A DNA stretch of 64,000 nucleotides from Inia geoffrensis (GCA_036417435.1 CM070913.1:17514680-17578679), one strand, 5' to 3'; positions 48,248-60,179 are shown, numbered from the stretch's first letter. Notes: generated from the sequence alone by a model not told the origin. Program-made: numbers and translations.

Positions 48248-48615
48248 AAAAAATATTTTTAATAGAAGTTTATTTTATTTATTTAGTTGTTTTTGGCTGC
48301 GTTGGGTGTTCCTTGCTGTGTGTGGGCTTTCTCTACTTGCAGTGAGCGGGGGCTACTCTTTGTTGTGATGCGCGGGCTTCTCATTGCGGTGGCTTCTCTT
48401 GTTGCGGAGCATGGGCTGTAGGCACATGGGCTTCAGTAATTGTGGCACGTGGGCTCAGTAGTTGTGGCTCAGGGGTTCTAGAGTGCAGGCTCAGTAGTTG
48501 TGGCACATGGGCTTAGTTGCTCTGTGATATGTGGCATCTTCCTGGACCAGGGCTCGAACCCGTGTCCCCTGCATTGGCAGGTGGATTCTTAACCACTGTG
48601 CCACCAGGGAAGTCC
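48248..48615 (-). mobile_element. CHR-type SINE, long form, with 15-bp duplications
   Basis: Complete copy from an A-rich 3' end (T/A-rich on the plus strand) to the tRNA-like head (CCACCAGGGAAGTCC). Internal direct repetition of GCTCAGTAGTTGTGGC-type words is visible. The B-box GGTTCGAGCC is intact on the minus strand (near 48560). Perfect 15-bp duplications on both sides indicate L1-driven insertion and a fairly young age. Confidence 0.95.
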
Positions 48616-48630
48616 TATTCTATTAATTTT
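48616..48630. repeat. Target-site duplication, right copy
   Basis: Exact match to 48233-48247. Confidence 0.9.
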
Positions 48631-51600
48631 TATTCCTAAATAGTTCTTGCATCTGTCTATTTTTAATTGTCCTCTATTTCAGTTGAACTTTATGTCCTTG
48701 GTTCTGGATGAGACTCCTAACTCACTTCTCCATATTCCTTTTCCTCTACCTCCAATTCATCATGTAAACTTCTTAAGAGAGTATTTTGGTCATGTGGTTT
48801 TGAGGTTTAAAACCTCCAGTGGATTTCCACAGCCTGAGAGCACCTGGGCGAGCCATTTCAGCACCTTCCTTTATTACGACTGTCCAGTGCACATACATCA
48901 TTATTGTTATTGGACTTGCTTTCCTCTGACCACGATAGTTAGCATATGATCCATGAACCCATTTTTCGGACTCAGAGTCCTTCCCTTGAACCCATAAATG
49001 AATTTTTGGAGAGTTTCTTTCTTTTTCCTGGGTTGTGAAACTGCAGAAGTAAAGTCTCCTGAAAGGCCAAGATCCCTGGCCTCCTGGTCATAGCCCATCT
49101 GCAATAAGACAGAAAACACCCAATACATAGAAAACATCAGAAGTGATTGCTAGAGTGAGAAGAGTGAAAAGGAAAGAGAGAAACAGGGCTGATATCATTG
49201 AGTGCTTGGATCCAGCCGCATCTGAATTTACCTTTACCCTTTACTTATCAGTTGGGGAAGCCAATAAATTTCTAGTTTTTTTAAAAAAATAAATTTCTGT
49301 TTTTGAGAAAGCTATTTTGGTTTGGGTTTCTGTCACTTTCAGTCAAGATTTCTGATTAATATGACCTGGCTTTCAAACCCTTCTACAATTTGATCAAATC
49401 TTAAATCTCACCCTTACCTCTTCCTTCTAGTCTCCATGTTCTCAACACATCTTCTCAATTATGATTCATGCTTCCCCACCTCTGACTTTTACTCCTGTCA
49501 TTCATTACCTCTTCTTTCTGCTTTCCTCACAGAATTAATTGTCTCCTTTTTCTTCTTACTACCCGTCTCCTCTTCCCCACGGGATCCTTCCTGCACCCCA
49601 ACCTCAACAGAAATGTAATAGTTAATCTTACACTTTTGGCTCAGATTTTTGCTTCTCTTACTAAATTTCAATTTTTGTTTATAGATATTCATGTTTAAAC
49701 AAATATGTTTGTACTGTGTGTGTGTGCATGCTGGTGCGCGTGTACAGACTAGAGGGAATTCAGTTTCCCTTTTTTCACCTTTGGGTTGGGAGCATGTATT
49801 GACTTTCTGGAATCATGGCAGCAAGTTGTAAATGATGAATGAACAGAACATGTCCCCTTTTGGAGGAAGTGGGACTGCAGAGAGAGCAGAAAGAGTGCAG
49901 ACACTTTGCTACTTTTTAATTTTACATTTACATTGTTAGCATGATTATCTACCACAGCTGAGGTCCTCAGTAGTGCAGTTTGGAGACTGAGCACTGAATG
50001 GAATGGAGTCATTTTAGGGACTCTCGTGATTGAAGAGAGCATCATTCCCAATGCTCTGTAAAGATATAGTTCAGAACCAAATTCCTTCTGAACTTGTTAA
50101 GTTTCAGAAACTATGAAGGAGACATTAAAGGAGAATTTGACTTGTACAGAGATGATCTGATCCTATATTTTCACTAGGTTTTATTTATTTATTTTTTGAG
50201 GCAGATTCTTGTTTTCTATAGTTGCTTATGCTCACTTCATTTCAAGTTTCATATCTTTCTCATGAAAGAAGCTCTGGATAAATGTTGGGCAAAGAAGCTA
50301 CTTCTCACTCATTCCTTAGAGTCAAAAATGATTAAAAATAGAAAATAAATTGTTGAGACAGATTATACCAAGTGATTAAAGGCATTTGGAATTGAAGCGT
50401 AGCACAATCTTACTAATGATTTTAGAATATTAAAATTAGAATCTGTCAGGTGCCAGGTGCCTAAAGAACAGAGAAAATCACACAGTTAGGCAAAATCTCA
50501 GGTAGAATTAACTGCATTTCAACTAATTTGTACATAAATTTAATGTATCTGCTGGGCTGAGAGACGGATTGTAGTTGAGCGTACCCACGGCATACTGCTT
50601 TGCTTGAAGATTCAAGACAAGCCCTTGGCTGACTGTTGTTACTTTCACAAAGACTATATGCCAACATTATCATTCTTGCTAGTGTAAACACAAAATGTGA
50701 GAGTCTCTACTACAGCACACTTTCACCATGGTATTTTAAAATCATTCATGTGTTTTTACTTAGCATTCGTGTAATGCTCTATGCTGGGAGAACACTTTGA
50801 AATTTTCCTTATTAATAATATTTCAAGCAACCCAGTGAGATAGGTTAGTAGCCCTGGCACCACCTCACACCTGGGGACACGAAAGCAGAAGGAGGTTGTT
50901 GGACTTGAGCCAGATTATAATATTTTAATACAAGAAAGAGAACTAATAGCTCTGGAGTTTCCAGTCTGTTGTTTAGCCAGCTGGCTTATGGTCCTCCATG
51001 TCTTGTTACTTTTGTGAACTCAAGAGAACTGTTAGGTCCTTGAGAGGCACATTTTAAATAGAAAGCAAATCAGAATCGGTTGAGCTCAGCACTCTCTCAA
51101 GGGAAGTACTCTTCTGTTGATTACCTACTATAGAGTTACTTTCCCCCTTCACTCCTATTTTATATTTTTCCATATATAATGCAGAAGAAAAACATCTATG
51201 GGAAGTTAGCCAGATGTTTCAGAGAATAATAAAAAAAAAAAAAAACTTCTGAAATATCTCTGGAAGGTCTTCATTTTGACAGCTCAAAGTATTAGATTGT
51301 GGAGCTAGAGAGCCAAGAAAGAATTTCTTCAAACTAGGAGGCAGTCAGAGAAAAGACTAATGGCAGAGGTGATGAGAAACGCTCAAAGGAGGGTTTTTCT
51401 GTGGTGTAGAACTTGGTATGATTAGAGCATCAGGAAAATTTGGATCAGATAATGGAAATAATTTATGCAGCTTTTTCATAGATATGAACTAGAAGAGTTA
51501 GTAGGAAATCAGGTGTCCAGGACAGAACATGTTTAGCTGCTTGGCAAAAAGCCTTGGCCAAACAAAAGGAATTCAGATGCTTTTGGTGACAGCTAATGTG

Positions 51601-52124
51601 GAATAACTTTTTATAGTACATGTTCTATCATGTGGCACAGTTTGTGAATTTTCTCAAAAAAAGTGACAGTCAACAGAGGCCCGTGTTTATGGGTTTAATC
51701 TGTAAAATTAAAGAACAAGATTCCATGAAAGACAAAATTCACAAGTTAGCAACATTCAAAATAGAAATAAGTTTCAGTGCTGTTTTAGGGAGGATGAATG
51801 AACTGGAGTGTTGTTCATCATGAGCTTCCAAACTTACGGAACATAATTTAGAAAATAAAAAAATGTAGTTTTGGAATATTTGTTGCCAGGGTTAGAAAGT
51901 AGTCATAAAGAGATTCCCAGGAAGCCATAAGACAGACTTCTAGGTGAAATGAAATTCTTTATTTTCTTCCAAGATTCGTAATTGCAGTAGAGGACTTTCT
52001 ATATGTCCAACTTGCCTCTTGTTTTGAATTATCTGTTCTTCCTTAGGATATCTACCCATCTTTCATGTATCGGCTCACATTCTACCTCCGCTGCGTAGCC
52101 TTTATTCCCTACTTACTCCTTACG
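48631..52124. other. Intergenic, no gene seen
   Basis: L2-like words near 48800-48860. A short TG-rich run near 49718-49740 and an A17 run near 51229-51245. No frame has a recognisable domain. Confidence 0.4.
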
Positions 52125-52740
52125 TTGGGAGACCCCAAGACTACTCTCAAGCTCCATGCTTCACTAGAAGAACTTACAGGGATCAGAATAAGTGATTATA
52201 CTCATGGTTGTAGTTTATTATAGTGAAAGGACGCAGATTAAAACAAGCAAAGGGAACAAAGCACATGCGGCAAAATACAGAAGAAACCAGGTGCAAGCTT
52301 CCAGGTATCCTCTCCCAGGGAAATCACATGGATGTGCTTAATTCTCCCAGCAATGATGTATGATGGCACATGAAAAGTGTACCCACAAGGGAAGTGCACC
52401 TGCACCTTGCTGTCCAGAGTTATTATCAAGGTTTAGTACATAGGCATGACTGACCTCAACTACTTGAACTCCAGCCTCCCAGAGCAAAAATAGGCATTCA
52501 CCGTAAAGCACACTGTTAGCATAAACTATCTGATCAAATGGGTACTGGGTGGCCCGAGGCTTCAAACATACCAAAGCACTCTTATCAGGCAGAATATTCC
52601 AAAGCCAGAGCTTAATTCCCAGGAGCTGGCCAAGGGCCAATCCTGAAGTAGGCATTTCTTGGGAATGTTCAGGGTTTGAGTAACCCAGCTCTGCTGACTT
52701 ATCTCTTTCCCACAAATTCCAGACCCGTAGCCCTTGACCT
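52125..52740 (-). mobile_element. Ancient ERV LTR-like repeat
   Basis: The word order GGGATCAGAATAAGTGATTA, CTCATGGTTGTAGTTTATTA, CAAGCTTCCAGGTATCCTCT, AATTCTCCCAGCAATGATG is that of an old mammalian ERV-type LTR. The minus strand has an AATAAA at about 52216-52222. No viral reading frame remains. Subfamily not assigned. Confidence 0.5.
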
Positions 52741-55619
52741 AGGATCTGTTCTTATTCATATTTTTCTGAGCACCTACATTTAGATAGCATTTATGTAACA
52801 GATATAGCAATAGTTGTTAGCATAAATATACCTAACATTTGGAGGATCCAGTGTGGGTAGGGATGAACTTAAAGAAGCAACCAATTCATCCTGTGTAGGC
52901 ATGACATACATTTTCATATATTTGTACTAATTTGGTTACTTGTACCTTGTAATAAACTTGTGCAGAACTAGTTAGCAAAGAAATCAGCAGAGGCTTAGCT
53001 TCCAGTTCTTCCTCAGTCACTTTCCATCAGTATTACATTCTGAAGAGGCTTTAACTCCATCTTCCTGTATATTTGATCATCAATATGAGAATTATTATAT
53101 AACTTATTTACATAAGGCAGTTGAATCTTACTGTTAATGCCAGTATTATACCATAATGCAATATAGTCATGGCACAATTTAGTTTTATTACAGAATAAGT
53201 CAGTAAGAATTACAGAGATATTTTCTATGTCTTCCCAACAGATTGGCCCTTGCCCATATACCAGATGTTATCATGGGCAGGAATCATTAAAACTGGCCAT
53301 GGTTTGGTTACTTCCGGGTTCCAAGTCAGCTGGGGACAAAGCCAGTTACCTCACCTCTGTTCAAAGTCCTGTACTGAGACACATTTCCATTTTGTGCTCT
53401 TGTATAGCTGAACTCAACTCCCTCCTGTGGAGAGGACATGAGTGTTACTCAGAATATTTCCTGTCCCTGCTAAATGTACCGTGGGATATATCTTATTCTG
53501 ATCTATTCTTGGGGTAAGAGCAGTGAGCGTGCATCCATGTAAATTACAATTGCCCCAGAGAACTTCCCTAGGTTTGGCGATCCATAAGATCCTTTAAGTG
53601 TACCCCTTAAATCTCAGCAGCTGAATGGAGGGCCATTGCCTCATGGCTACTTCAGCCTCAATCTGTATTGAAACAGGTAAGAGGCTCTAGTGGGTCAGGA
53701 TACAAGCCCTTTCTCAATGCTGGGTCCTAGCATTATCCAGCATTATTTGTTGAGTTAGCCTGACCCCCTTCACTAAAGCCTTGTCATCTTCAGGCTGATT
53801 CCCATCCCTTGCCTTCCTCATGGGAGAGAATGCATCCGTATTTTTCCTCTGAATACTGCTCCTCATTAAAAGTGAATTCAGCTGTCCTATGATGTCTAGA
53901 CTGGCATCTATCTCCCTTAAAACACTTTCTGTCTTGTGGGTTAGTTTTGTTTAACCCAAATGTATGTTGCTGCCATTGTGTACTAATGGCCTGAGTACTG
54001 TTAGTGTTTTGTATCCAAAAGTGTTGGGTCTCTCATGCTAGGGTTAGATGAGTGGTAGTCACACCTAGATGTGACGCAGTTTAAGTATGCCATAAGGCCT
54101 CCCCTAGCCTTCCTCACTTCAGGGTTGAGCTACGCCCAGGAGAATTTGGACCCACTTTGTGAAGCCTACTGCTTTATTCTCGTGAGAAACCCATTGGTTT
54201 TTTTTGTTTTTTTTTCCTATTCTGTTGAATAACTTTGCACCTACAAAAATGATAATAATATGTACTTGTACACAGCACACTGTGGCATGTCAGGCATGCT
54301 GCTTCTGTTTTGTTGTTAGGGGTTGTTGCCTCACTTAAAAATTTCTCAGACAAGGGGGTCCATGTGTCTCTATGTTCAAATATGCCCAGACTCCAGAGAG
54401 TCCATGCAAGTTTGTTCAAGAACCCAGATGCTGCATTCTGCTGTGATGAGAGAGCTGGGAGGGCTAGCCGGCTTCGGCAGTGCTACACGTGTTCAGCCTG
54501 GGAGTAACAGGTTTCCTTCCTTCACCCCCAGTCCCCTTGAGTGTTTCTCTTGATTCCCATGCCTTTATGTTGGAGAGGTAGGTGCACCTTCCTCTCTGCT
54601 CCCAAGGCCACCACACTCTCCCTTTACGCTACAGACTCTATTTCTACTGCTGACTGGACTCCCATAGGAAATGTTCGAGCAGGTTGGAACTGGTGGCAGC
54701 ATCACAGTTACAATATCTCACTGACTTGGTCCCAGTTCCCACGAAAGAGACTTTCTAACATGTCATATCAAATTTATTTATGCTCTTTAAAATTTTGTGT
54801 TCTCTTTAACCTGGTTCTCAGATACTAATGTTTATGGCTAATTTAGCAAGTTTGGACACTATTACATTTGAAAGAAATGGAAAAAGGTCAAGATTTCTTT
54901 CAGCTTCTCTGGAGATTTCAGGTGGGAGGACTATTTAATATTACCTTGTCTCAGCTTCAGTTGCTGTAATCATTTGGTATGCCTGTTATGAAGTGATGTG
55001 TAAACCAATCCCTGAAGATAAATGGATTTGAGTCAGTTTCATTTTTATAATTACAATTTTATAATTTCAACGAGGGAAGTGCTGGATTCAGAGGTTTCAA
55101 TCATGTCATCCTCTCTAATTTAACTTAGCAATTTTATTTGTATAACTATGTGAGACAGGGATCTGTGTCTGAATATAGGGATTTTTCCCATTGAGGCTAG
55201 ATTATATGAAATTTTATCTCTGATTTTTTCAATACCTGCACAAATTTGGGGTTGACATATCAATCACATTCTGTTTTTTACAAGTTTAGGTGCAATGAGA
55301 GCTTGGCAGCAGTGGAAAGAAGAAGCGTTTAAATCCCTGAGCTTGGTTCATACATGCCTCAGGAAGCAGGGACTTAGAAAAATTCTCCAAGTGACTCAGG
55401 TGAAAACCATTTTGGTCTAAATGAAATATTATATAGTTCATTGATGGCCCCAAATAATAACTGCAATTTTCCCATTTGCTTTCAAGATTGTCCGCGAAAA
55501 GTATCTCAGCTCATCTTTTTTCATGGTCACATCATCCTAGAGAATGGTCATAGAATTTGTGACATATTGCCAGGTGCTTAGATGTTTTAATACATGAGAA
55601 TGGTCTCCTATGGAGCCAT
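52741..55619. other. Intergenic, possibly with LTR-element remains
   Basis: No gene recognised. The stretch 53560-54760 has no repeat I can name; being next to the LTR-like block it could be decayed internal sequence, but I see no diagnostic motif. Confidence 0.35.
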
Positions 55620-55737
55620 TAGGCTACAAGCTTTTGGAGAACAGACATTGTGTCTTGTTTATTACTATATTTCCATTTCCTAACACACAAAGCCTGCTCT
55701 GTAGTACATACTTAATAAGTGTTTGCTAAATGGAATC
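55620..55737 (+). mobile_element. L2 LINE 3' end
   Basis: Sense L2 3' end: GGAGAACAGACATTGTGTC, TTACTATATTTCC, CTTAATAAGTGTTTGCTAAA, TGGAAT. Confidence 0.75.
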
Positions 55738-55744
55738 AGATTCC

Positions 55745-55945
55745 CGTAATTATTGAGCGCCATGCTCTGTTCTAGGTGCTGCACATGTATTAATTCATTT
55801 ACATGGCACAAAAACACTTTTAAGTAGGTGCTATTATTATCTCCATTTTATGGCTGGAGAAGCTGAGGCATAGAGAATTAAGCAACTTCACCAAGTAAGT
55901 GGCAGAGCTAGGATTCAAACCCAGGTTCTGGGTCTAGGCTTGCAC
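55745..55945 (-). mobile_element. MIR SINE
   Basis: Antisense MIR: TTATTGAGCGCCATGCTCTG, CTATTATTATCTCCATTTTA, GAGAAGCTGAGGCATAGAGA, AGTGGCAGAGCTAGGATTCA, AACCCAGGTTCTG. Confidence 0.88.
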
Positions 55946-56043
55946 GCTTACCTACTACACAACCTACTACTCTTTCTCAGTCTAAATATCGGGTGTCTTG
56001 TTAACATTGGAGAACTACATATCTGTGTCTTCCTGGTGTGTAT

Positions 56044-56239
56044 TGGTGAAGGGGGTCAAAAGGTACAAAGTTCCAGTTATAAATCATTGGGGATGTAATG
56101 TACGGCATGATGGCTATAGTTCATAATACTGTATTGCATATTTGAAAGTTGCTAAGAGAGTAGATCTTAAAAATCCTTATTATAATAAAATTTTTTTTTG
56201 TAACTATGAGTGGTGATGGATGTCAAATAGAAAAAAAAA
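56044..56239 (+). mobile_element. L1 LINE 3' UTR fragment (old type)
   Basis: Sense L1 3' UTR: GGTCAAAAGGTACAAAGTTC, GGGGATGTAATGTACGGCAT, TATTTGAAAGTTGCTAAGAG, GTAACTATGAGTGGTGATGG, followed by an A-run at 56231-56239. Confidence 0.85.
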
Positions 56240-56380
56240 GTTAGAGATCTTTGGTAGATCATTGGCAGACTGAAGTTTTCTAAGGCAGGGTCTATTGTCA
56301 ACAGACATTTTATCTACAGATATTTTCCCAAAAAGTAAAACTTTATACTGTTAGCATGAGGCTTTACAATCCTTTCTTTT

Positions 56381-56734
56381 TTTTTTTTAATAGTTTTATT
56401 TAATTTTAAAAAGTTTTTAAATTTATTTATTTTTGGCTGCGTTGGGTCTTTGTTGCTACGCATGGGCTTTCTCTAGTTGTGGTGAGCGGGGGCTACTCTT
56501 TGCTGCGGTGCGCGGGCTTCTCATTGCGGTGGCTTCTCTTGTTGCAGAGCATGGGCTCTAGGCGTGCGGGCTTCAGCAGTTGTGGCTTATGGGCTCCAGA
56601 GTGCAGGCTCAGTAGTTGCAGTGCATGGGCTTTGTTGCTCTGCGGCATGTGGGATCTTCCTGGACCAGGGCTCGAACCCATGTCCCCTGCATTAGCAGGC
56701 AGATTCTTAACCACTGCACCAGCAGGGAGGTCCC
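56381..56734 (-). mobile_element. CHR-type SINE, long form
   Basis: Plus strand: TTTGGCTGCGTTGGGTC, GTGAGCGGGGGCTACTCTTT, GCGGTGGCTTCTCTTGTTGC, GGGCTCGAACCCATGTCCCC, ending near CAGCAGGGAGGTCCC, where the head differs slightly from the other copies. ATCCTTTCTT before and ATCCATTCTT after may be a diverged target-site duplication. Confidence 0.94.
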
Positions 56735-57393
56735 ATCCATTCTTAATTTTTGTTTAGATGTATGTGTTTTCCTCAGAATTTTCACATGTAGAATGGTGTG
56801 ACATTTGGATCCATGCGCTGTGCAGTTATTGCCCTCTTACTATGTTAGAGGGACGTCTTGCTTCCAATAGTCCTGTTGACCTTGGAGTCACACCAGAGCT
56901 TACTTGGGAAAGACTAGCTGCCAGAGGCCTAAGCAAAAGCCCATAGCTTTGGGCCATTAATGCAATTAATGCATAATAAAAAGAAAACCGCATTAGGATG
57001 GACAGATGTTTGACTGACTTGGAGCAGAGCAAAGATCCTAAGGAGGTAGAAGGTAGAGAAGATTCAGATTTTCACAATGAAATAAGTAAACTACGTATTT
57101 GAAGAGAGAAAACTGAAAAAAGGAGAAAAATGGCCAACCCAGTAGGCTCAGGAATAAGGTATGTTTATTTGGGGAGCCAGGAGGAAGTTGTATGTATGAA
57201 TTGTCATGGGAGGCTACAGTAGGGCTAGAACCATCCACACCTTTGCTTTTCTGTTTTTTAAGCATCAGCCATACCCAGAGCTGATGCAGAAGCCCTCTAT
57301 AAAGTAGTTAACCCCAGTTCTTCCATGGAATCTTTTGACACATCATATTTGAAGACTCCTCTATTAGTAATTTCAGTGATGTAGTCTTAAAAT
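56735..57393. other. Intergenic, no gene seen
   Basis: No recognisable gene or repeat. Confidence 0.45.
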
Positions 57394-57404
57394 AATTCAA
57401 AACG
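57394..57404. repeat. Target-site duplication, left copy
   Basis: AATTCAAAACG, repeated exactly at 57617-57627. Confidence 0.92.
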
Positions 57405-57616
57405 GGGCTTCCTTGGTGGCGCAGTGGTTGAGAGTGCGCCTGCTGATGCAGCGGACACGTGTTCGTGCCCTGGTCCGGGAAGATCCCACATGCCGCAGAG
57501 TGACTGAGCCCGTGAGCCATGGCTGCTGAGCCTGCGCGTCCGGAGCCTGTGCTCCGCAACGGGAGAGGCCACAACAGTGAGAGTCCCGCGTACCGCAAAA
57601 AAAAAAAACAAAAAAA
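57405..57616 (+). mobile_element. CHR-2-type short SINE, young
   Basis: Complete short cetacean SINE: tRNA-like head GGGCTTCCTTGGTGGCGCAG, B-box region CGTGTTCGTGCCCTGG, body GCCATGGCTGCTGAGCCTGC and TCCGCAACGGGAGAGGCC, end CGCGTACCGC and an A-tail. Many CpG sites persist and the 11-bp flanking duplications are perfect, so the insertion is recent. Confidence 0.96.
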
Positions 57617-57627
57617 AATTCAAAACG
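57617..57627. repeat. Target-site duplication, right copy
   Basis: Exact match to 57394-57404, straight after the SINE tail. Confidence 0.92.
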
Positions 57628-57889
57628 ACATTGTTATCTCTTTCAACTACCATGAAAGAACCAACTACTATAATCTGTTTAATCAAAACGGCAAGCATTC
57701 ACCCACTCATTTACCATTTGGCAAATATTTATAGAGAGCCCAGGTTAAATACGTAAATAACTGAAGCCAGAGCCATATTGGGAAGTTATAGCTCTTGTAT
57801 GAGAAAACAGCTACTTCATTTTTTAGAGCGCTTGTTATGATCTGTAGAACTATTTAGGAAATAACTTTGAGGTTCATATAAATATAGCT

Positions 57890-57994
57890 TTTTATGGCTG
57901 ATTCATTTTGCTGTGCAGTAGAAACTAACACGACATTGTAAAGTGACTATACTCCAATAAAAATTAATTAAAAAAAAAAACCCAAAATAAATAA
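57890..57994 (+). mobile_element. Minimal L1 3' end with 12-bp duplications
   Basis: Only about 80 bases of L1 3' UTR were copied: TATGGCTGATTCATTTTGCT, GCAGTAGAAACTAACACGAC, GTAAAGTGACTATACTCCAA and TAAAAATTAATT, then an A-rich tail. ATAAATATAGCT stands at 57878-57889 and 57995-58006. Confidence 0.93.
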
Positions 57995-58006
57995 ATAAAT
58001 ATAGCT

Positions 58007-58528
58007 CTTAAATCTACAAAGACCGTCCTTGCAAAATTTCTGGATCTGTTTTCTGCCCCTCTAGGCCAAAGCCATTTTCTCTTTCACTTCTCTGCTCCTA
58101 ATTTAATTGGCATATTTATACCTGGAGTCTGTCATTAAATCTAGGATAGTCTGGGTAGGGAGCTTTTCCATGGAGAATCCTGTTTAGCCGACTGTGAGAG
58201 CTTTGAAATGAAGAAGAATAAGGGAAGCAAAAGTAAAGTGAGAACTGAAGGCGTCACTTAGGGAAAAGGATGAGATGCCTAGAGCTGAAGGAAAGAGGAA
58301 TTACAGAAGAGGCCGTGCTCAAGGAGGAAAGAGGAGTAGGGGGATATCAGCTTGGACTTCCCTTTCTTCCCCCTGCTCCGATCCTGACCCTGACTCTCAG
58401 CCCACTCCTTCCGGTTGGATAGATTTTCTGTAACTCTGACTATTGGGGATTGGGGATTTTTAGAGGTTAACTTGAGGCAGGAAGTACATTAACAGTGAAG
58501 TTAATTTTCATCTGGGAAGCACTTTCTA
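58007..58528. other. Intergenic, no gene seen
   Basis: No recognisable gene or repeat. Confidence 0.45.
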
Positions 58529-58542
58529 GGTGGTGAGAGGTG

Positions 58543-58736
58543 TTTTTTTTTTTTTTTTGCGGTACGCGGGCCTCTCACTGTTGTGGCCTCTCCCGTTGCG
58601 GAGCACAGGCTCAGCGGCCATGGCTCACGGGCCCAGCCGCTCCGCGGCATGTGGGATCCTCCCAGACCGGGGCACGAACCCACATCCCCTTCATCGGCAG
58701 GCTGACTCTCAACCACTGCGCCACCAGGGAAGCGCC
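58543..58736 (-). mobile_element. CHR-2-type short SINE
   Basis: The plus strand starts with poly(T), then GCGGTACGCGGGCCTCTCAC, CTCCCGTTGCGGAGCACAGG, CCGCGGCATGTGGGATCC, ending CCACCAGGGAAGCGCC. It is the complement of the short SINE at 57405. GGTGGTGAGAGGTG before it and GGTGGTAAAAGTTT after it could be a diverged duplication. Confidence 0.95.
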
Positions 58737-58773
58737 GGTGGTAAAAGTTTTGATTGCTATGAGTTGTTACATA

Positions 58774-58778
58774 TTGAC
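58774..58778. repeat. Target-site duplication of solo LTR, left
   Basis: TTGAC, repeated at 59212-59216. Confidence 0.85.
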
Positions 58779-58845
58779 TGTAAGGCCAACTGGCCCGAGG
58801 CGGGGGAACACAATCAGATTCACAGGTTGCATCAGACCGAAACTC

Positions 58846-58920
58846 TCCGGACCACCCAGTTCCGGAAACTGACCTGGAGACATTCCGGACCACCCAGTTC
58901 CAGGAACTGACCTGGGGAGT
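58846..58920 (+). repeat. U3 tandem repeat, 2 x 38 bp
   Basis: Two copies starting TCCGGACCACCCAGTTCC, at 58846 and 58884, about three mismatches apart. Direct repeats in U3 usually carry the enhancer of an LTR. Confidence 0.88.
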
Positions 58921-59061
58921 TTGCACCCGGCCCAGCCTTTCCGCCTTTCGGGAGTGGGGGGGGGGGGGAACTAACGGTTCCCCAGGATACCCGAAAAGAC
59001 CACCAAATAAGGAATACCCTGCGCCCTCCCAGATTCACCACACCCCTTTCCCTTCTTCACC

Positions 59062-59068
59062 TATAAAA
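59062..59068 (+). promoter_or_regulatory. TATA box of the solo LTR
   Basis: TATAAAA, 87 bases before the AATAAA signal; transcription would start about 25-30 bases downstream. Confidence 0.75.
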
Positions 59069-59148
59069 TCTTGCCCAACCCTCGCCCGGGTGCGACTTCT
59101 GTGGCCTCTTTCTCTCGGACCAGTGAACCTCGCCCAGGAGCGCTCCCT

Positions 59149-59154
59149 AATAAA
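59149..59154 (+). terminator. Polyadenylation signal of the solo LTR
   Basis: AATAAA, followed by T/G-rich sequence suitable as a downstream element (CTCTGTTTCGCGGTGCCG). Confidence 0.75.
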
Positions 59155-59255
59155 GCTCACTTGAAGCTTTCCTCTGTTTCGCGGTGCCGTTTGTTAAGAT
59201 CCGACCTTTCATTGACTATCACCCTTGTAATCCCAGGTGAACTTCCATTGTGTAC

Positions 59256-59300
59256 ATGTGTTTGTGTGTGTTTGTGTGTGTGTGTGTGCGTGTGTGTATG
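59256..59300. repeat. Interrupted (TG)n microsatellite
   Basis: TG dinucleotides with TTTG and GCG interruptions. Confidence 0.93.
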
Positions 59301-59868
59301 TAGGTCCAGACACCCACCCAGTTAAATAATTTATCTGTTCTCCATGGTTCTGGAAGGCCAGGACAACGAGTAGTGGTACTGAGCACTCTAATCTTTTCTT
59401 TCCTTGGTGGCAGGTTATGGAAATCTGAAGTGAGGGCTGTGATCCATTTGAGGCTTGAAATGGATGGGCAAAGGTACTGCCTGGTGTTAGAATCAGCTAA
59501 CCCCTGTTATACGTGCACACATGTGTGTGTATGTGTGTTGGAAGAGCCTTTTTTTTTTTTTGTCATTATTTTCCATTTTTATTGTCTGTACTATTTGCAC
59601 TGCTGGACCTATTGTGGTTTGTTTTTTTTTTTGTCAAAGATTCCAATTCCTTTAAGAGCAGACAGCACTCTCTACAGTCCGTATCATTATCATGACAACC
59701 CATTAAGAGCAGCAACCCCTTAGTAGCCCAGTGCCTCACTTTCCACCTGTACCTCATCCCAATTAACCACAGGTAAAACTTTAGAGTTTGTGGTGCCATT
59801 GAATGCCAGGAATTATTATCATTGCTTTAGTCATCCCATTGGAGTGTCCTAGTTAGGACCTTACTATG
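59301..59868. other. Intergenic, no gene seen
   Basis: A T-rich run lies near 59550-59560. No gene recognised. Confidence 0.45.
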
Positions 59869-60005
59869 CTGTTAGGTCCGTGAAGATAAGGACATTTTTT
59901 TTCAGGAGGCAGTTGGTTTTTTTTTTTCCATTTGGGTAGTTCTCATATTAAACACAGTGCCTGGCACACAGTGGGGGAAATCAGTAAATATTTGTTAGAT
60001 AGATG
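59869..60005 (+). mobile_element. L2 LINE 3' end
   Basis: Sense L2 3' end: AGGTCCGTGAAGATAAGGAC, CACAGTGCCTGGCACACAGT, AAATATTTGTTAGATAGATG, followed by an AAATA-rich tail. Confidence 0.78.
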
Positions 60006-60179
60006 AATAAATAAATAAATAGATAAACAAATAAAAATTCTGGTTATTTTGAAATTAACTCCTGTTAATAAAATGAAACAAAAAACTAGAATGAGAAAGT
60101 TCCCTATATATTAATATTGAAGATATTTAAAAGACATTGTTAAGTGAGAAAGCATGGTATGGAATAATAACAACTAATA

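Larger units (their letters stand above)
58779..59211 (+). mobile_element. Solo ERV LTR (class I-like), 433 bp
   Basis: Begins TGTAAGGCC and ends CTTTCA, the TG...CA ends of a retroviral LTR, and is flanked by a perfect 5-bp duplication (TTGAC). Inside are two 38-bp direct repeats in U3 (from 58846 and 58884, about three differences), a run of 13 G (58956-58968), a TATA box (59062-59068) and an AATAAA signal (59149-59154). No gag, pol or env sequence is present, so the provirus was probably lost by recombination between its LTRs. Many CpG sites survive, which suggests youth. The TG-CA termini, layout and promoter-like spacing support ERV; the assignment to class I is inference. Confidence 0.88.

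Noticed and set aside
54541..54828. 95-codon plus-strand frame suspected to be an ERV remnant
   Set aside because: No diagnostic retroviral motif is visible, so the suspicion is not supported.
56479..58910. Frames of 60-140 codons on both strands near 56.5 and 58.6 kb
   Set aside because: They are translations of CHR SINEs, which lack stops in several frames because they are GC-rich.
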